From the NCBI GenBank assembly GCA_025618425.1, contig CM046849.1, forward strand, positions 33,220,336 through 33,284,335: a stretch of DNA of 64,000 nt, given 5' to 3'. Under the pieces are notes generated by a model. It was not told the DNA's origin. It made no database searches and worked only from the letters and a program-made list of their open reading frames with translations. Both the position numbers and the translations under genes were made by a program. The stretch is from Heliocidaris tuberculata. Taxonomy: Eukaryota; Echinodermata; Echinoidea; Camarodonta; Echinometridae. Positions 42,751-64,000 of this stretch are shown in pieces (position 1 is the first letter of the stretch; each line of letters starts with the position of its first letter).

Positions 42751-43223
42751 TCGCATACAGTCTCATACAGTCGTGCAACGGTAGTACAACGTTGTAAGAT
42801 GTGCTGCGATCGGTCGTGCAACAGTCTCATGGTCTTAGCACAATCGCACCCATTCGCAAGACTGGTCGCTATAGGTCGCTAGCGCACGTGCGAGTGTAGC
42901 ACGACCTCCAGCCCACCCACTGCGACTATTGAGTCGTGCGAACTCTCGCATCTAATCGTGCAACGTTGTGCAACACTCATACGAGAATCGCACGACTGGT
43001 CGTACGACCTAATGCGAGTGAATCGATCGCATCTGGTCGTGTCTGGATTTTGAGCATGTTCAAAGTTCAGATGCGACCAGTCACGACCGCCTCAGGTTCG
43101 TGCGACCGCCTGCAACGACTGCGAGTGGTCGCAAGACACCAAGCGATCGGTCGTGCAACACCCCGAAAAATCTGTTGCAGGCGGTCGCAAACTGGTCGCA
43201 GACCAATTGTGAAAGGGGCTTTA

Positions 43224-43381
43224 AATAAAATGTAACCGTACGACAGATGTGAGAGATATGGTGAGACATTGACATGCGACAATGTATATATTATAAATTG
43301 TATATGTGCTTCATGTAATGCCTACAAAATGAATTTCCTATTGGACCAATAAACTTAATCTGAATCTGAATCTGAATCTAA
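43224..43381. repeat. LINE 5' flank and separate LINE 3' tail (TCTGAA)n
   Basis: 43224-43280 on the minus strand reads MSMSHHISHICRTVTFYL, continuing the interrupted LINE. 43285-43381 (plus) reads like another LINE's 3' end: CCAATAAACTTAA, then TCTGAATCTGAATCTGAATC. Confidence 0.6.
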
Positions 43382-43470
43382 ATAAAGAGGCAGGGATGAA
43401 TTATGTTTGTTCGTTCCTTTCTTTTCAATTCTGGTATTGTGCAATGACAATAGATATCATTTATTTCGCA

Positions 43471-43860
43471 GTGGCGTAGCGTGAGTCCAGCCTTTAAGGG
43501 GACAAAGGTGTCGGGGGGGGGGGGGGGCAACACCGATTATAGTTCATGATGCCTTGCTTGTTTATTATGCTCGATTACTATCATTCTAACCTGTTTCCAG
43601 TATCATTTTTGTAAGAATGCCTGTGAATATTTCGATATTTTACCCTCACCGTGTATCTTTCCACTGTATTATCCATGCATGTCATACAACTCCATTATGA
43701 TTATTACCATAGGCGCCGGAAGTGGGGGGGGGGGGGGGGCAGGGGGGCAAAATGCATTTTCGCCCCCCCCCAAAAAAAAAGCCCCCCCCCCAAAAAAAAA
43801 AAAGCCCCCCCCCCCATTAAAAAAAAAAAAATCAGTAGTAAAGGAATAAAACTGGAGGGG
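43471..43860. repeat. Poly-G/poly-C rich repeats
   Basis: CAGTGGCGTAGCGTGAGTCC followed by a poly-G run at about 43512-43527; GGCGCCGGAAGTGGGG at 43714 followed by G, C and A homopolymers to 43832. Pro/Lys-rich and Gly/Phe-rich ORFs here are homopolymer artefacts. Confidence 0.8.
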
Positions 43861-44224
43861 GAACCAAAAAGATAATAAACAAAAACAAATATTCTGAAAG
43901 GGGTGTACCTGCGTCTGTATTGTTGTGAGAGGGTGGGAAAGCGTGTTTTTTTTTTTTTTTAGGGGTGAGAAGACATGAGCCCTTGAAAGGTGAGCCCCCT
44001 TGAATGTTTGCCCCCCCCCCCCCAATCCCAAACTGCTTCCGGCGCGCCTGATTATTACTTTGTTGCAGTCCTCTTCCTTTCCCTCTACTCCAAGTTCCCT
44101 ATCCTCTTCTCTCCCTCTCTTTGTCTGTCCCATTCTTCTTTTCCTGTAATAAATTATATTTTATTTGTGTATTCAGGCGTACCCGCTACAAGCATCTGGC
44201 TTATTGGGACTGCTCCTTCTTCCT

Positions 44225-44347
44225 TGTAACTTTGCAAGTTCTTGATTGTACATTACTTTATATGCATGTAAATTGTACTCTTTGAACAGATGTTGAATGT
44301 TGTCAAAATCAATGGAAGAAAGTAAATGTTAATTTGAATTGAATTGA
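44225..44347 (+). repeat. LINE 3' tail with (TTGAA)n
   Basis: TGTAAATTGTACTCTTTGAA through GTTAATTTGAATTGAATTGA has the character of a LINE 3' UTR ending in a short repeat. Confidence 0.5.
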
Positions 44348-44507
44348 ATCTTACTAGATGAATGGAACACAAAAGACAGAAAGAGGAAAACCTATTGTTT
44401 TTCAGAGACTTCATCCTTTACTCCTTACAGTCCACTAAACAAGCTTCATAATGTATTCAAATACATACACTTTCTCAATTGTAAAGACGAGATTTTTTTG
44501 GGTCATA

Positions 44508-45389
44508 CACTCTTAAAAAAGTTGGGCAAAAAAATGCCCAATTTTTAACCAACACTGGGCAACATACTGTCCACACAACTTTTGGTTAAAATTTGCCCAA
44601 CTGATGTTGGGCAATCCATTTACTATGTTGTTGGGCAAATTAAATTGCCCATCAGTTGGTGACCCATTAGATTTTACCCAACTCTACAATTGCCCAACTG
44701 TTGGTTATATTCTCAGTTGGGTAATTATTGCCCAACCAATCTTACCCAGTAAGATTGCCCAACCCTCTATTTGTTCAGCTGTTTGGTAACAAATATCATG
44801 TGGTTGGGCAAATTCAGCTGCCAAATTTATTGTTTCCTTTTTCCTCCAACCTAGGTAAAAAAAAAAAAATGAAATCTGCTTGTTACGTCCTTCTGGGTCT
44901 TAACCTAATCAATCCTAACCTATCCTATTTTAAGCTATCCTATCCTATATCTTAACCTATCCTATCCTAGTCCTATCCTATCCAGTTAGTGCAAACTAGT
45001 GCAAGCTCTTATATACCCCTTATATTTTTTTATGCATTCGGTGACAGTTAGTAAATCGGGCCACTCCAAACCATACGCTACTAAAAATTCATGAATATTC
45101 ATACAAGTTAGGCAAAAGCGAATTTCTAACCAACCATCAGTTACCCAACAAAATTTACCCAACTGGCAAAGGAAATGTGACAAAATTACACAACTACAGG
45201 GCAACAAGTACCCAACCCATAATTACCAAATACTGTTGGTAAATATATGCCCAATATTTAGGTAAAAAGTATTGACCAATATTGGTTACACCACTCGAGT
45301 GTCCAGTTGGTTAATAATAGCCCAGAATTGGGAATATTTTTAACCAACCAGCAGTTACCCAACTAAATTTACCCAACATTTTAAGAGTG
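44508..45389. mobile_element. TIR element rich in TTGGGCAA words (882 bp)
   Basis: The ends CACTCTTAAAAAAGTTGGG and CCCAACATTTTAAGAGTG are inverted repeats, flanked by TA on both sides (44506-44507 and 45390-45391), suggesting Tc1/mariner-type insertion. TTGGGCAA, TTGCCCAA, TTACCCAA and TTGGTTA words recur every 15-40 bp in both orientations. A (CTATC)n stretch lies at about 44925-44980. No transposase. Confidence 0.75.
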
Positions 45390-45391
45390 TA

Positions 45392-46188
45392 CACTACTCG
45401 CATTTTTTTGCAGTTACGGTATATTTCTTTTATAAAATAAAAAAATTATCACAAACCCGTACATCTGCGATAAGACTGTAAGATGAGTCGTTTTATAATT
45501 ATGATGCCCCATTCGTCTGTGAAACTTTTGTCACATTTTGCCTATGAGTGTCAAAGATTTCTTATATAAAATAGCACGCCACATAAATGTTACTCTACGT
45601 GTAAAATTTTGTTTTCACATTTGTGTTATTTCACATAATGGTTTTCATGACCACTTTGCATTTCATTTAAGAATTACCAAGTCAAATGAATGAATTATAT
45701 GAAATACGTTTTTCGTATCACAATTATTGATGTCTTGTCTAATAATTATTTGCACAGTATTTAGTTTTCAGGTCTCAATTATCAAAATTTCTCACAACTT
45801 GTTAAGCAGACACATCTACAAACGAATGTATACCACATGCTCAAACTATAGGCCTATACACTATTATTTTCACAAGTGTTATTTTATATGGTTTGATGCA
45901 AATTCTGCGCCTAATTTCACAAGTGCCTACTATGCATGTGTATCATATCTGTTTACATACATTCACACCTTCTGAATGTAGGCTTGGCATTTTTGTTAAC
46001 AGTGATATGTTTTTGTTTTGTTTGCTTGCTTATTTGTTTGTTTTGACAAATTAAAGAAAAAAATTACTTTGCAATCTGGCCTTTTGACTTTGGTTGACAA
46101 CACTGTGCAGTATCTTCAATGTACAATAGGTTAATAATTATTTTAGAGATATGTTTAGCAAAAACAAAAAGAAAGAAGAAAATGGTAG

Positions 46189-46220
<32 letters not shown>

Positions 46221-46699
46221 CACGAAATGGCAAATAGACGGGGGGGGGGGGGGTTGGTAAAAAAAATCAGCTCCTATACTCTCCTCTAGTTCAGATTCTG
46301 AACGATTTTAATTTTAGGAGCAATCCCCGATTACGCAATCTCCCTCCTGCTGACAGGCCGAGGATGACGTAATCCCAAATTCGAAGAAATAATGTTTAAA
46401 ATGAAAATCGTTCAGAATCTGAACTAATTTTGCCCCCACCGGAATAAAAAGAAATCCTGAAGAAGGCCTGTAAGATTTCCGTGAGCTTGCTCTTCCGAAG
46501 CTTTCCAATCCAACGCACAGAGTGTTCAGTAGGCCTATAGCGCCTTTTCCTTGTAGCTTTGATATCTCGGAATCTTTTTGAACGCTCCAGCCCCCGCCCC
46601 TACTCCTTCACGCCCTGCATCATCGCTCATGTTACTGCCACTGGTAAAGTAAGTATGATGAGCTTATCTAAATGCACGCTATTTTCAACTTGAAAAGTT
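45392..46699. other. Unannotated interval
   Basis: A/T-rich. (GA)n at 46191-46221 with a poly-G tract at 46240-46252. AATCGTTCAGAATCTGAACT at 46397-46421 is an inverted copy of AGTTCAGATTCTGAACGATT at 46289-46310, so a small hairpin element of about 130 bp may be present at 46289-46421. Confidence 0.45.
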
Positions 46700-47261
46700 A
46701 AAGGACCATGGTATAATAATTTGATTTGTGTGAAAGCAGAAAATCAGAGTAGCAGATTGGTGATAGTTTGAACGAAATCGGACAATTAAGCAATAAGAAA
46801 GTCATGATTTTTTATTAAAAGTTGTAATCACTATGCACATGAGAATGTAGCGGCGGCCAACTTTCCCATTCGCTCCAACACCCAAAATGACTATTTAAAA
46901 AAAAAAAAAAAAAATCAAATTGTATAACTCAGTAGGATTTTTCTCTTTTTTTGGAGGACCTATAACATGCTATCTACAATATATTTTGTGTATTGCCCCG
47001 AGTGAAAAGGGGCCCAGGATAAAACCAGAATTTAATGGTATTGGTGCCGTACGACAAATGGGAGAGTTGACCATGAATACATCACAATCGATTCACTAAA
47101 TTGCCAATTTGAGATTTGCATAGAGTGTAATGATCTCATTTTTCAAACATTCATTAACTTTTGTTATTCTTTGTCCAACTTCTTTCAAACCTTCACCATC
47201 CTCAGTTCTTCAAAATTTTCTCCTTTCACACAAATCAGCTTTCTAGGTTGGATTGCCCTTT
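46700..47261. mobile_element. Degenerate fold-back element
   Basis: The left AAAGGACCATGG, TTGATTTGTGTGAAAG, GTTTGAACGAAATCGGACAA is inverted at the right as TTGTCCAACTTCTTTCAAAC, CTTTCACACAAATCAG, GATTGCCCTTT. The arms are clearly related but diverged. Confidence 0.65.
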
Positions 47262-47462
47262 AACACGATGGAAAGACATTCTAACCCTAATGCCCTTCTT
47301 TTAACAATAAACAAAAAAATGGGTAAAAGGAAACAAGTTATCACAAAACATTCTAAAGACAAATTTTATGCTGTTTAGTAACACCTTGTAAAACTTACCT
47401 GGAAATATTCATATTTTTTGGACGGCGAGCCGCTGGACAGGTATCATCAACAAAATTTATAA

Positions 47463-47730
47463 GGCCAAAGGCTTACGACTGACGATCAACTAAACTGGAA
47501 CATGCACATACAAAATATCCAAAATTATTTCCCGGAATATTGGAATAATGAATAAACTCAAATATTTCTTCCCAATTTCACGAATATTACCTTATCTTTA
47601 TTATGGAATAATGGCTTGGGGTAAAGTTGATAAATATTCTACCGATAAAATTACTATCTTACAAAAGAAAATCATAAGGATAATGCCTAATACTCTCATT
47701 CTTTCACACAGCTATCCTTTATTTTCATGA
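47463..47730 (+). pseudogene. LINE reverse-transcriptase C-terminal fragment
   Basis: Plus-strand frames read LTWNMHIQNISKII and MNKLKYFFPISRILPYLYYG, then MAWGKVDKYSTDKITILQKK, the post-polymerase block of Jockey/CR1-type LINE proteins, with a frameshift near 47540 and a stop at 47730. Confidence 0.7.
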
Positions 47731-49566
47731 ATAAAAATTCTAAACTTTCCAGATTTATTATTTTATCAAACAGGACAGTTCATGTACAAATTGAATAAAA
47801 AACGAACTGCCACACGCTTTCAACATGTTCACAAGAAACAGTTATATACATAAAATTAATTATACCCAACCAGACAACCCAACCGATTCCACCTTCCCCC
47901 CGCCCGCACTCTTTTTGCACACAAAACAGTTTCTTTAGCAGCGATATAATCAACTCCCAAAGCCTAAACTGTTTCAAAAGCAAGTTGAAAAAAAAAAGAA
48001 TTCAAACTGAGCTCTCTCTCTCTCTCTCTCTCTACCTCGCTTTCTCTCTCTATCCATCTTCTTCTCTCTTCTCTGCAGTGGCGTATCTACGGGGGGGGGG
48101 GCAGAGGGGGAACGTGCCCCGGGCGGCACTTGAGGGGGGCGCAAAAAAAAAAAAAAAAAAAAGAAAAAGAAAGAAAAGGAGGGGAAATACAAGAAAATTT
48201 ATGGTCTTTGAGGGTTATTTGCGCCCCAGTCAAGGACAAAATGTGTAAGAAATGGTGTTTTATAGGGTGTGAAATGCGATTTTTTTGTTAAAGCTCGGTC
48301 GCTTTGCGTAATAGTGTTCAGGATCAAGCTATTTCGCGCCCTCAATGGCGTTTTTAAAGTGTAAACCATTAATTGACTCTAGTTGCTTCGGAGTTGCTCC
48401 CCCCACCCCCGTATAAGGCAAGAGCTTCGTTAAACTTTGCGCCCTCAGATGGGATATAAGTGCATTAAAAGCACTTTCAAAGTATAGAAAATTCGAAAGA
48501 AGGGTTTTCGGGGGTTTCATTCATTTTGCGCCCCCAAAATAGAAATGTCCAAAATTTCAACAACAAAAAAATATTGTTAGGTCGCTGTATTCCCTTGGAT
48601 TTTTTTTGTTTTTTGTAAGGGTAAAATACATAAGAAATTTCAATTAGAGGGGTGAAAAGCAAAGAAAAATAAAATCTCCAGCTCTGTCGCGTTGCTCCCT
48701 CGCTTATACAGTCATTTATCAAATTTGAGCTTTCAACCCCGGATTAATGTACATCAAAACTCATTTTCACGTAGTGCCATCATTTCTAAATTAAAAACTT
48801 CATTTGGGCATCATGGGGGGGGGGGGGGCAGATTGCATAGTTTGCCCGCCAGAATACCTAGATGAAAGGCGCCACTAGCTGCTTCTCTGTCTTACTCCCT
48901 TTTCATGCACCCCTTCTGTTTCCTGCCCCCCTCTCTCTCTCTCTCTCCCTTCTTCTCACACGCAGACACACCCACTTTCTTTCACTTTCCTCCTTCCTCC
49001 ATCCTCCTTCTCTTCATTATCTTTTGTTTCCACACCGTCCCGCACACCGCCTTGCATTTTCACTTTATATACTTTCACACTTTAGTTCTTCTTGTTGTGG
49101 GTTGAGTCAGTTTTCCTTCTTCTTCAACTCGCTTATCAGTTTCCTTTTACCCATATTTCGCTTCTCTTAATAATGCTTTATAAAATTAATATTATTGAAC
49201 GACCCAATCGTGATTAATTTATATACGTTTCTGGACATGTAATATACAAGCTTTGCTTTTAAACATGTCCAACTGTTTTCAACATCACTAAGGTCAATAT
49301 TTGTGCATCACATACCTTACATATTGATATCTAATTATGTGTCCATATCTATGTGGGAAAAACACACATCAGTTAGGCCTATTGTTATTGTACTTATTTT
49401 ATGTTATGCATCATGTTAATATGATTGAAAACAGTCAAGAAAAAGAAATCTGAAATACATGTAATACCGTATGCCATATTAACCATATCAGACATCTGAG
49501 CAATGCCATTTTTACATTTTATTGCCCGGCTTTGACAAGCCAACAAAACTGCGGGTCGATGAATTA
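47731..49566. other. Intergenic with simple repeats
   Basis: (CT)n at 48011-48060; CAGTGGCGTATCTACGGGGG at 48077 and a poly-A run at 48142-48162; a poly-G tract at 48815-48829; CT-rich to 49020. No gene. Confidence 0.45.
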
Positions 49567-49744
49567 GAGTCAAACCTGTCTTAGTGGCAACCTGTATATT
49601 AAGGTCACCTGTCTATAGAGGTCGCTTATATTGTCTCCCTGAAGGAAGAAACGTGTGTTGTAGAACTTGTCTATAAAGGCCACTTGTCTACAGTGGCCTC
49701 ATTTTCTGTTTCCCTTGGGTGGGCTTAATAGACAGGTTTGACTG
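49567..49744. mobile_element. pogo/mariner-like MITE (178 bp)
   Basis: The ends GAGTCAAACCTGTCTTAG and TTAATAGACAGGTTTGACTG are inverted repeats. TA at 49565-49566 and 49745-49746 is the expected duplication. Confidence 0.75.
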
Positions 49745-49870
49745 TATTTATTGCCCGATTTCGAAAGTCAGTGGGATTTTGCGTGTTAAATAGCGGGCAG
49801 TAAACTGTATTTTTTTACAATCATTTTTCGAGTTCGCTCTAGACGTCTGATTCTGTTAATAATAATGATA

Positions 49871-50003
49871 TGGACTGGCTACTTTCGGGGGATACAACAT
49901 TAATTGCCCTCACTAGAATCGTATTGTAATCGTAATACTATTCTAGTTCAGGCAATAAAAATAAATGTTGTATCCCCCTCAAGACCCCCTCAAGACCAGT
50001 CCA
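49871..50003. mobile_element. mariner-like hairpin MITE (133 bp)
   Basis: TGGACTGG...CCAGTCCA ends with flanking TA. The arms include GGGGGATACAACATTAATTG and CAATAAAAATAAATGTTGTA, then TCCCCC. Confidence 0.75.
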
Positions 50004-50439
50004 TATTATACATGTATCATTATTTCAGGCTTGTTTTTTCTTTCCTTTGATGCGCACTATTATCATTAGGCCTACCGCCCAGGCGCCCAGTCATTTTTAT
50101 TCATTTATTTACATGAATCCTATTTCTGTAAATAGCTCCCTGTCTCCCTCCCTTTTTTCAACACAGAAAACACCAGAGCGGTTCGAGCGCGCGCGAGATC
50201 TCGTTCCAATTAACGGCAAGTAGGATGGGGGTTGCATTTCCGGACACTTAACAAAAATTAGCCTGTCAATTTTGCCGTCAGATTTTACGAAAAACATGCA
50301 TCAAGTAACACTAAAACCAGTGAATATTTGCAATTCACAAGATTTTCAACCTATCCTGTGAAATATTTGTGACAATTTGCATGAAAAGTTGTTCGATTTA
50401 CTGTTTAAAAATGACCTGTCCGGATTAACAACCTGTCCG

Positions 50440-50614
50440 GGATTACAACGTCTGGGTATTATAAGTGTAGCGATCTCCGGGATCTCAACGTTACGCGCGC
50501 GCGCCGTTTATTAATTGGATTGGTAATTGGGAGGCTACTTTCTACAGCCCAAACCGCGGTTTTGTGTGAACGACCGTGGGTGAATGCTGTTTTCTGGTGC
50601 CTAGAGATCTGGAA
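50440..50614 (+). promoter_or_regulatory. Probable CDK5 promoter and 5' UTR
   Basis: A locally CpG-rich stretch (ACGTTACGCGCGCGCGCCG near 50489-50507) with ATTGG words (inverted CCAAT) near 50514-50528, directly before the CDK5 start codon. No TATA box. The position of the start site is an inference. Confidence 0.4.
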
Positions 50615-61972
<11,358 letters not shown>

Positions 61973-62507
61973 TGAGGGCAGTATTTTATTGTGCAACTCA
62001 TAAATCAAGAAACAGATCAGTAAGAGAGTCTATGAGATTAAAAACTAACAATCTTTTATTGAAAGAAGAGTAATTAAGTAACCGATACAGAAATCAGAAA
62101 AACTCTGAAGACAGGAAAGGAACAAATTGTTTTATGTGTTAAAGACGATACATATTATAATCTGGTCACTTCATGAACGATAAATGATAAGGTGTGTGAA
62201 TAATCTAACCCTCCTACCCAAGTTATTGACACACCTTATCAAAAAACTATTTGTGATTCAAAGATATAATGTTATTTCACAATATTTTATTGTCATAGTG
62301 TACCTATTTGGGATATTCAGGATTTACTAAAGAATTCTAGTTCAACTATTACTGTATAAGACAGGAAATTATATTGCACTTCAGTTTTAATGTATTTATG
62401 TGACTTATGTGAAAAGAATATCGATTGAAATTTGCTGAATTTGAAGTCTAATTTCTTAGATCCTGCCAAACATCTTCACTGATCCTTATGACAAAAATAA
62501 CATTAAG
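61973..62507 (+). other. Probable CDK5 3' UTR
   Basis: Follows the TAG. ATTAAA occurs at about 62029. No AATAAA was seen, so the transcript end is not placed. Confidence 0.4.
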
Positions 62508-62880
62508 AATGAACTTAGAGATAAAAGTTGAGTTCTGGTCATGTGATTACATTGTGAAAGAAACTGTCTCAAAACAATCGGGAAATGTTAATTATGTCTA
62601 CATGAGAATTAGTGTATACTATGAGGTTTTGGATTCATCAAAATGATGAGAAATTGAACCAGTGTCGCTCAAGAGCACATGCACTGCACACAAAAAAGGG
62701 TATATGGGACTGAACACACATGCGACATGAATGTTCGGCCCAAAGACTTCAGGCCTTATCCTTATCCTTTTCAGAGAACATTTCTACTATGATGTTCTTC
62801 CAAACTGACATAAAAAGATTGAGAAAACTCATAAATTATTTTTCACCTTTCCCAGAACTCAACCTTCTCTTTAAACCCGA
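62508..62880 (+). mobile_element. GTTGAGTTCTGG-ended MITE, copy 4
   Basis: AAAGTTGAGTTCTGGTCATG to TTTCCCAGAACTCAACCTTC. The best-preserved termini of the four copies. Confidence 0.8.
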
Positions 62881-63195
62881 TGATCACTACAGTGTAAATA
62901 CAAGAAAACTGGTTGATAGATTCTGTGGAAAAATCTGTGACACCAAAATCAAATCGTAGCCAACTTTCGTGATGAGAATCAGAAGGGTCTAAAACCCTTC
63001 AGACTCTCACATTGATGAAACTTATTTGATTGGTTTACTCAAACTACATTCCTGCTGTTTCGTTGAATATGGACTTTAGAAAATGACAGAATTAGACAAA
63101 TGTCATTGGCTGTTGTGTGTATCTTTGTTGTGCTTGTGTGAATTTGATCTTATCGTGATGTCCTATCTCAAACCTCTAAAGCATTAAGCAAGAGG
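62881..63195. other. Unannotated spacer
   Basis: Nothing recognised. Confidence 0.4.
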
Positions 63196-63400
63196 AGGTG
63201 CGATGGCTCAGTGGTAGAGCAGTGGTCTCGTAACTGGGAGGACCCAGGTTCGAAACCAAGTGGATGTGCTAATGCCCTTCAAGGCATTAATCCTCATTAC
63301 CAAGTCCCTCAGAGAGGACTTAAAGCCGTTGGTCCCCTGGTAACTTATTTACAAGCATACACATGCTTTCTTAGCAGTCAGGTAAAATAGCCCATCAACC
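63196..63400 (+). mobile_element. tRNA-Thr(CGU)-derived SINE
   Basis: Box A TGGCTCAGTGGTAGAG and box B GGTTCGAAACC are close to consensus. The loop CTCGTAA would carry anticodon CGU, but the stems do not pair fully, so it is a SINE head and not a tRNA gene. The body contains CCCTTCAAGGCATTAATCC and CTTAAAGCCGTTGGTCCCC. Confidence 0.65.
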
Positions 63401-64000
63401 TTTTCAAACCTTTGCAATGTCAAGGGGTTGTTTAAGGTGTGAGAGGGGATAACAAATGGACAATTATTGAAACAAACACCATTTCAGTCATGAGCAACTT
63501 CAAGTTATATTTCAAGGGATAATGGCTCTGAACAAGTATTGCATATTACGGGCCACAGCATGGGTGGCCAAAAGGGGTCACTGGGCCAAAAGTTTGAGAA
63601 CTGCTGGCTTAAAGTATGAAGAAGTAATGTGGCTGGTAGGGTTTTTGTACCTGCTATTTACTGGAAAATTGTTTTCACTTTCAGTATTTGTGTATGATGA
63701 AATCAGAAATCTCTTATATTATTTGTTTTAAATTTAGTACTCTGTGCAGTTTGAACAAACTGTCAGACAAAACTGTATGCAAATACATGTTTATACTATT
63801 GGTTTACATCTTGCACTGACTGTTTGGTCCTATGATAGATAGCCTCCAATCAAGGTGGCTGTGCTGCTCTGTCGATCTCCTGGTCGATGCTCGAAATGCG
63901 CGGAATAGTCCTCCGTCAACCGTCAACATCATCAATATTAATATATTCAAGACGACCGAGAGTATATGAATCATTTAATAACCTTCCCAAATAGAGCTGT
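63401..64000. other. Unannotated flank
   Basis: AAAAGTTTGAGAACTGCTGGC at 63588-63608 resembles the end of hAT-type repeats, but no partner end was found. The 69-codon ORF at 63522 has no domain. Confidence 0.35.

Larger units (their letters stand above)
42211..43220. mobile_element. Non-autonomous PIF/Harbinger-like element B (1010 bp), nested in a LINE
   Basis: The ends AGCCCCTTTCACAATTGGTC, then TGCGACC, pair with GGTCGCAGACCAATTGTGAA, then AGGGGCT. The left flank is TAA (42208-42210) and the right flank is TTA (43221-43223). Removing the element plus one TTA restores the LINE frame as TTT TAT TTA AGG AAT ATC (FYLRNI), which fixes the duplication as TTA with one later change. The interior is GC-rich and saturated with GTCGTGCGA/TCGCACGAC words in both orientations. 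There is no transposase. Confidence 0.9.

Noticed and set aside
43651..44133. Pro/Lys-rich and Gly/Phe-rich ORFs
   Set aside because: Built from G, C and A homopolymers; no domain and no splice context.
63196..63270. tRNA-Thr gene
   Set aside because: Boxes A and B are good but the acceptor and anticodon stems do not pair and a SINE body follows.

Overview
The window looks like animal genomic DNA, most likely from an echinoderm and probably a sea urchin. This is an inference from four things: a multi-exon Death-NACHT-LRR immune receptor of the type strongly expanded in echinoids, split genes with GT-AG introns of several hundred bases to several kb, a Mag/SURL-like Ty3/gypsy element primed by a serine tRNA, and a very high density of short inverted-repeat elements, SINEs and microsatellites. 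Another deuterostome is not excluded.

Three host loci can be read. (1) The last coding exon of a rhodopsin-class GPCR lies at 12819-13251 (+) and carries the loop before TM6, TM6, TM7 with an NPIIYA motif, and the tail. Its upstream exons were not found. (2) A complete NLR gene runs on the minus strand from 38684 to 19838. Twelve coding exons splice in consistent phase to 1249 codons: Death domain, NACHT ATPase, at least eight exons of leucine-rich repeat, and an acidic C-terminus. One LRR exon carries an Asp/Gly-rich expansion of about 80 residues. (3) A complete CDK5 gene runs on the plus strand from 50615 to 61972, with eight exons and 294 codons. Its introns are packed with repeats.

Most of the rest is mobile or repetitive. 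An apparently intact 4.7 kb Ty3/gypsy retrotransposon (26565-31282, minus) has two LTRs that I read as identical and a 5-bp target duplication, and it sits in an NLR intron in the gene's own orientation. Four non-autonomous PIF/Harbinger-like elements (8445-9448, 15311-16159, 42211-43220, 57356-57845) have TTA/TAA target duplications. The two 1-kb members each carry a TATA box followed by a micro-ORF for a Lys/Arg-rich peptide that begins MPK. There are also hAT-, pogo- and mariner-like MITEs, several fold-back elements, degraded LINE fragments, tRNA-derived SINEs, a probable Penelope/hammerhead remnant between two TA tracts, a 53-bp minisatellite of about 26 units, and a large GAT array.

Region by region: 1-12.8 kb is repeat-rich and has no recognised gene. 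12.8-13.3 kb is the GPCR exon. 13.3-19.8 kb is intergenic with MITEs. 19.8-38.8 kb is the NLR gene with its transposon-filled introns. 38.8-50.5 kb is intergenic, with a LINE carrying a nested Harbinger element, a TTGGGCAA-rich element and many poly-G tracts. 50.5-62 kb is CDK5, and 62-64 kb is its downstream flank with a MITE copy and a SINE. The three genes have unrelated jobs: signalling receptor, cytosolic innate sensor and proline-directed kinase. I see no sign that they work together. All coordinates come from reading the sequence by eye; exon borders rest on reading frame and splice consensus, not on transcripts.
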